Shown here one piece after another: positions 61,799-64,000 of a stretch of DNA of 64,000 bases. Below the pieces are notes generated by a model. It searched no databases and had not been told where the DNA came from. It worked only from the letters and a program-made list of their open reading frames with translations. Each line of letters opens with the position of its first letter. Within the stretch, counting starts at the first letter, position 1. Made by a program: the position numbers and the translations under genes. Source of the stretch: Bacteroidaceae bacterium (GTDB lineage Bacteria; Bacteroidota; Bacteroidia; Bacteroidales; Bacteroidaceae); NCBI GenBank assembly GCA_017429945.1, contig JAFRNY010000073.1, forward strand, positions 16,571 to 80,570, given 5' to 3'.

Positions 61799-64000
61799 AT
61801 GAGTCAAAAACGTGTTTACACCTTCGGCAACGGACAAGCTGAAGGCAATGCGCAGATGCGCGAGCAGCTCGGTGGCAAAGGCGCCAACCTGGCTGAGATG
61901 AACCTCATTGGAGTGCCCGTGCCTCCGGGCTTCACCATCACCACCGACGTCTGCAACGAGTACTACGAGGTCGGACAGGAGAAGATCATGGAGCTGCTCA
62001 ACGACGATGTCATGGCAGCCGTGAAGCATATCGAAACGCTCATGAACTCGAAGTTCGGCGACAAGGAGAACCCGCTGCTCGTCAGCGTACGCTCCGGCGC
62101 CCGTGCCTCTATGCCTGGTATGATGGACACCATCCTCAACCTGGGTCTCAACGACGAGGTGGCCGAGGGCATGGCCAAGAAGACTGGCAACCCCCACTTC
62201 GTTTACGACAGCTACCGCCGCTTCGTGCAGATGTACGGCGACGTGGTGCTCGAGATGAAGCCCGTCAACAAAACAGACATCGACCCCTTCGAGGAAATCA
62301 TCGAGAAGGTGAAGGCTGAGCGCGGCATCAAGCTCGACAAGGACCTCAGCGTAGAAGAGCTCCAGAAGCTCGTAAAGCTGTTCAAGGCCGCCATCAAGGA
62401 GCGCACAGGCAAGGACTTCCCCGACGATCCCATCGAGCAGCTCTGGGGCGCCATCTGCGCCGTGTTCCGCAGCTGGATGAGCGAGCGAGCTATCCTCTAT
62501 CGCAAGATGGAAGGAATACCCAACGAGTGGGGAACAGCCGTAAGCGTAATGGCCATGGTATTCGGTAACATGGGCGACACCAGCGCTACCGGCGTATGCT
62601 TCAGCCGCGACGCAGCAAACGGCGAGAACCTCTTCAACGGCGAGTACCTCGTCAACGCCCAGGGCGAAGACGTAGTAGCCGGCATCCGCACACCGCAGCA
62701 GATCACCAAGATCGGCTCGCAGCGTTGGGCCGAGCGCGCTGGAATCAGCGAGGAAGAGCGCGTAGCAAAATACCCCTCAATGGAAGAGGCTATGCCCGAG
62801 ATCTACAAAGAGCTCGACAGCATACAGAACAAGCTCGAGGAGCACTACCGCGACATGCAGGACATGGAGTTCACCGTTCAGGAAGGCAAGCTCTGGTTCC
62901 TCCAGACCCGCAACGGTAAGCGCACCGGCGCTGCCATGGTCAAGATCGCCATCGACCTGCTCCACGAAGGCAAGATCGACGAGAAGACAGCCATCATGCG
63001 CTGCGAGCCCCAGAAGCTCGACGAGCTCCTCCACCCCGTATTCGACAAGAAAGCCCTCACACAGGCTAAGGTAATCGCACAGGGTCTGCCCGCAAGCCCC
63101 GGTGCAGGTTGCGGCCAGATCGTCTTCCACGCCGACGACGCTCAGGCTTGGCACGCCGACGGCCACAAGGTAGTCCTCGTACGCATCGAGACCTCGCCCG
63201 AGGACCTCGCCGGCATGAGCGCTGCCGAAGGCATCCTCACCGCACGCGGCGGTATGACCTCTCACGCAGCCGTCGTGGCTCGTGGCATGGGTAAGTGCTG
63301 CGTTTCGGGCGTAGGCTCACTCAACGTCGACTACAAGGCTAAGACCGTTGAAATCGACGGCGTAGTCTATAAGGAAGGCGACTATATCTCAATCAACGGT
63401 ACAACCGGTCAGGTTTACGCAGGCGAAGTGCCCACCAAGGCAGCCGAACTCAGCGGCGACTTCAAGGAGCTCATGGACCTCTGCGACAAATACACTAAGC
63501 TGCAGGTTCGCACCAACGCCGACACTCCCCACGATGCAGAAGTTGCACGCGCATTCGGCGCCAAGGGTATCGGTCTGACACGTACAGAGCACATGTTCTT
63601 CGACGACCAGAAGATCATCGCCATGCGCCAGATGATCCTCGCCGACAGCGCCGAAGGTCGCGAGAAAGCACTCGCAAAGCTCCTACCCTATCAGAAAGCC
63701 GACTTCAAGGGCATACTCAAGGCTATGGACGGACTGCCCGTCAACATCCGCCTCTTGGATCCCCCTCTCCACGAGTTCGTGCCCCACGATCTCGCCGGTC
63801 AGGAGACCATGGCCAAGGAAATGGGCGTTGACCTCCAGACCATCCAGCGCCGCGTAGCAAGCCTCGCCGAGAACAACCCGATGCTCGGTCACCGCGGTTG
63901 CCGTCTGGGTATCACCTTCCCCGAAATCACAGCTATGCAGACACGCGCTATCCTCAGCGCAGCATGCGAACTGAAGAAGGAAGGCTACGATCCCAAGCCC
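61799..64000 (+). CDS. ppdK: pyruvate phosphate dikinase, 3'-truncated by window edge
   Basis: Interconverts pyruvate, ATP and phosphate with phosphoenolpyruvate, AMP and pyrophosphate. The first 734 codons are present and open throughout. The N-terminal ATP-grasp part has FGNGQAEGNAQMREQLGGKG and SVRSGARASMPGMMDT. The swivelling phosphohistidine domain has H489 in GGMTSHAAVVARGMGK. The PEP-binding barrel begins with RLLDPPLHEFVP. The family length is about 900 residues, so some 170 C-terminal residues, including the active-site cysteine, lie outside the window. Codon use is strongly biased, pointing to high expression. Confidence 0.97.
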   Translation, partial: MSQKRVYTFGNGQAEGNAQMREQLGGKGANLAEMNLIGVPVPPGFTITTDVCNEYYEVGQEKIMELLNDDVMAAVKHIETLMNSKFGDKENPLLVSVRSGARASMPGMMDTILNLGLNDEVAEGMAKKTGNPHFVYDSYRRFVQMYGDVVLEMKPVNKTDIDPFEEIIEKVKAERGIKLDKDLSVEELQKLVKLFKAAIKERTGKDFPDDPIEQLWGAICAVFRSWMSERAILYRKMEGIPNEWGTAVSVMAMVFGNMGDTSATGVCFSRDAANGENLFNGEYLVNAQGEDVVAGIRTPQQITKIGSQRWAERAGISEEERVAKYPSMEEAMPEIYKELDSIQNKLEEHYRDMQDMEFTVQEGKLWFLQTRNGKRTGAAMVKIAIDLLHEGKIDEKTAIMRCEPQKLDELLHPVFDKKALTQAKVIAQGLPASPGAGCGQIVFHADDAQAWHADGHKVVLVRIETSPEDLAGMSAAEGILTARGGMTSHAAVVARGMGKCCVSGVGSLNVDYKAKTVEIDGVVYKEGDYISINGTTGQVYAGEVPTKAAELSGDFKELMDLCDKYTKLQVRTNADTPHDAEVARAFGAKGIGLTRTEHMFFDDQKIIAMRQMILADSAEGREKALAKLLPYQKADFKGILKAMDGLPVNIRLLDPPLHEFVPHDLAGQETMAKEMGVDLQTIQRRVASLAENNPMLGHRGCRLGITFPEITAMQTRAILSAACELKKEGYDPKP

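Overview
The window looks like chromosome of a Bacteroidales bacterium, most likely Prevotella-like (the genus is inference). The main evidence is the Bacteroidetes promoter signature: a TAnnTTTG -7 box lies in front of many genes, several with a TTTG or TTG -33 element 19-20 bp upstream. Other lineage-typical signs are a GT3-type glycogen synthase paired with a short alpha-glucan phosphorylase, a rubrerythrin with its rubredoxin domain at the N-terminus, a queuine/guanine tRNA transglycosylase lacking the usual zinc cysteines, a TPR gene behind gyrA, and a secreted protein ending in what looks like a type IX secretion tail. No rRNA, tRNA, CRISPR array, insertion sequence transposase or integrase was found.

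Layout. 1-4.8 kb: glycogen synthase and phosphorylase. 4.85-5.8 kb (minus): rubrerythrin and a rhamnose-mutarotase-like protein. 5.9-7.9 kb: NAD synthetase, separated by a long palindrome from a six-gene minus-strand run (16.4 to 8.0 kb) lon, tgt, lptF/G-like, DEAD-box helicase, C69 dipeptidase, free-methionine sulfoxide reductase, several of them overlapping or nearly touching. 16.4-17.2 kb is a gene-free stretch with a large hairpin and a 22-bp tandem array. 17.2-19.0 kb: a PheC-like periplasmic binding lipoprotein with three small genes. 19.0-21.2 kb: a DUF486 membrane protein divergent from an ECF sigma factor operon (sigma, membrane protein, periplasmic Spy-like protein). 21.3-26.3 kb: Crp-family regulator, M3 peptidase, dCMP deaminase, S41 C-terminal processing protease. 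26.4-31.8 kb: a small unknown gene overlapping the end of a nuclease-helicase (Dna2-like), then MltF-like transglycosylase and uridine kinase.

31.8-34.5 kb holds a secreted multi-domain putative metallopeptidase; 34.8-43.0 kb a minus-strand run of TPR protein, a giant double histidine-kinase-like sensor, a response regulator and a UvrD/PcrA helicase. 43.1-52.4 kb is housekeeping: TPR protein, gyrA, clpC, htpG. 53-54.2 kb: a secreted sialidase-like protein. 54.3-59.4 kb looks accessory: an AT-richer coiled-coil protein, a TOPRIM-primase/helicase with a structured leader, two sets of short iteron-like repeats, and an HU-like DNA-binding protein. 60.2-61.4 kb: MFS transporter. 61.8 kb to the end: pyruvate phosphate dikinase, cut by the window edge.

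The most unusual material is (a) the 1233-residue sensor made of two complete TPR-membrane-kinase modules in tandem, (b) the primase-helicase/HU locus with repeat clusters that could be a replication origin of a cryptic element, and (c) a set of long nested intergenic palindromes and hairpin repeat arrays, some sharing sequence modules, which look like non-autonomous repeat elements. All functional statements come from reading the sequence and from memory of protein families; no database search was run.
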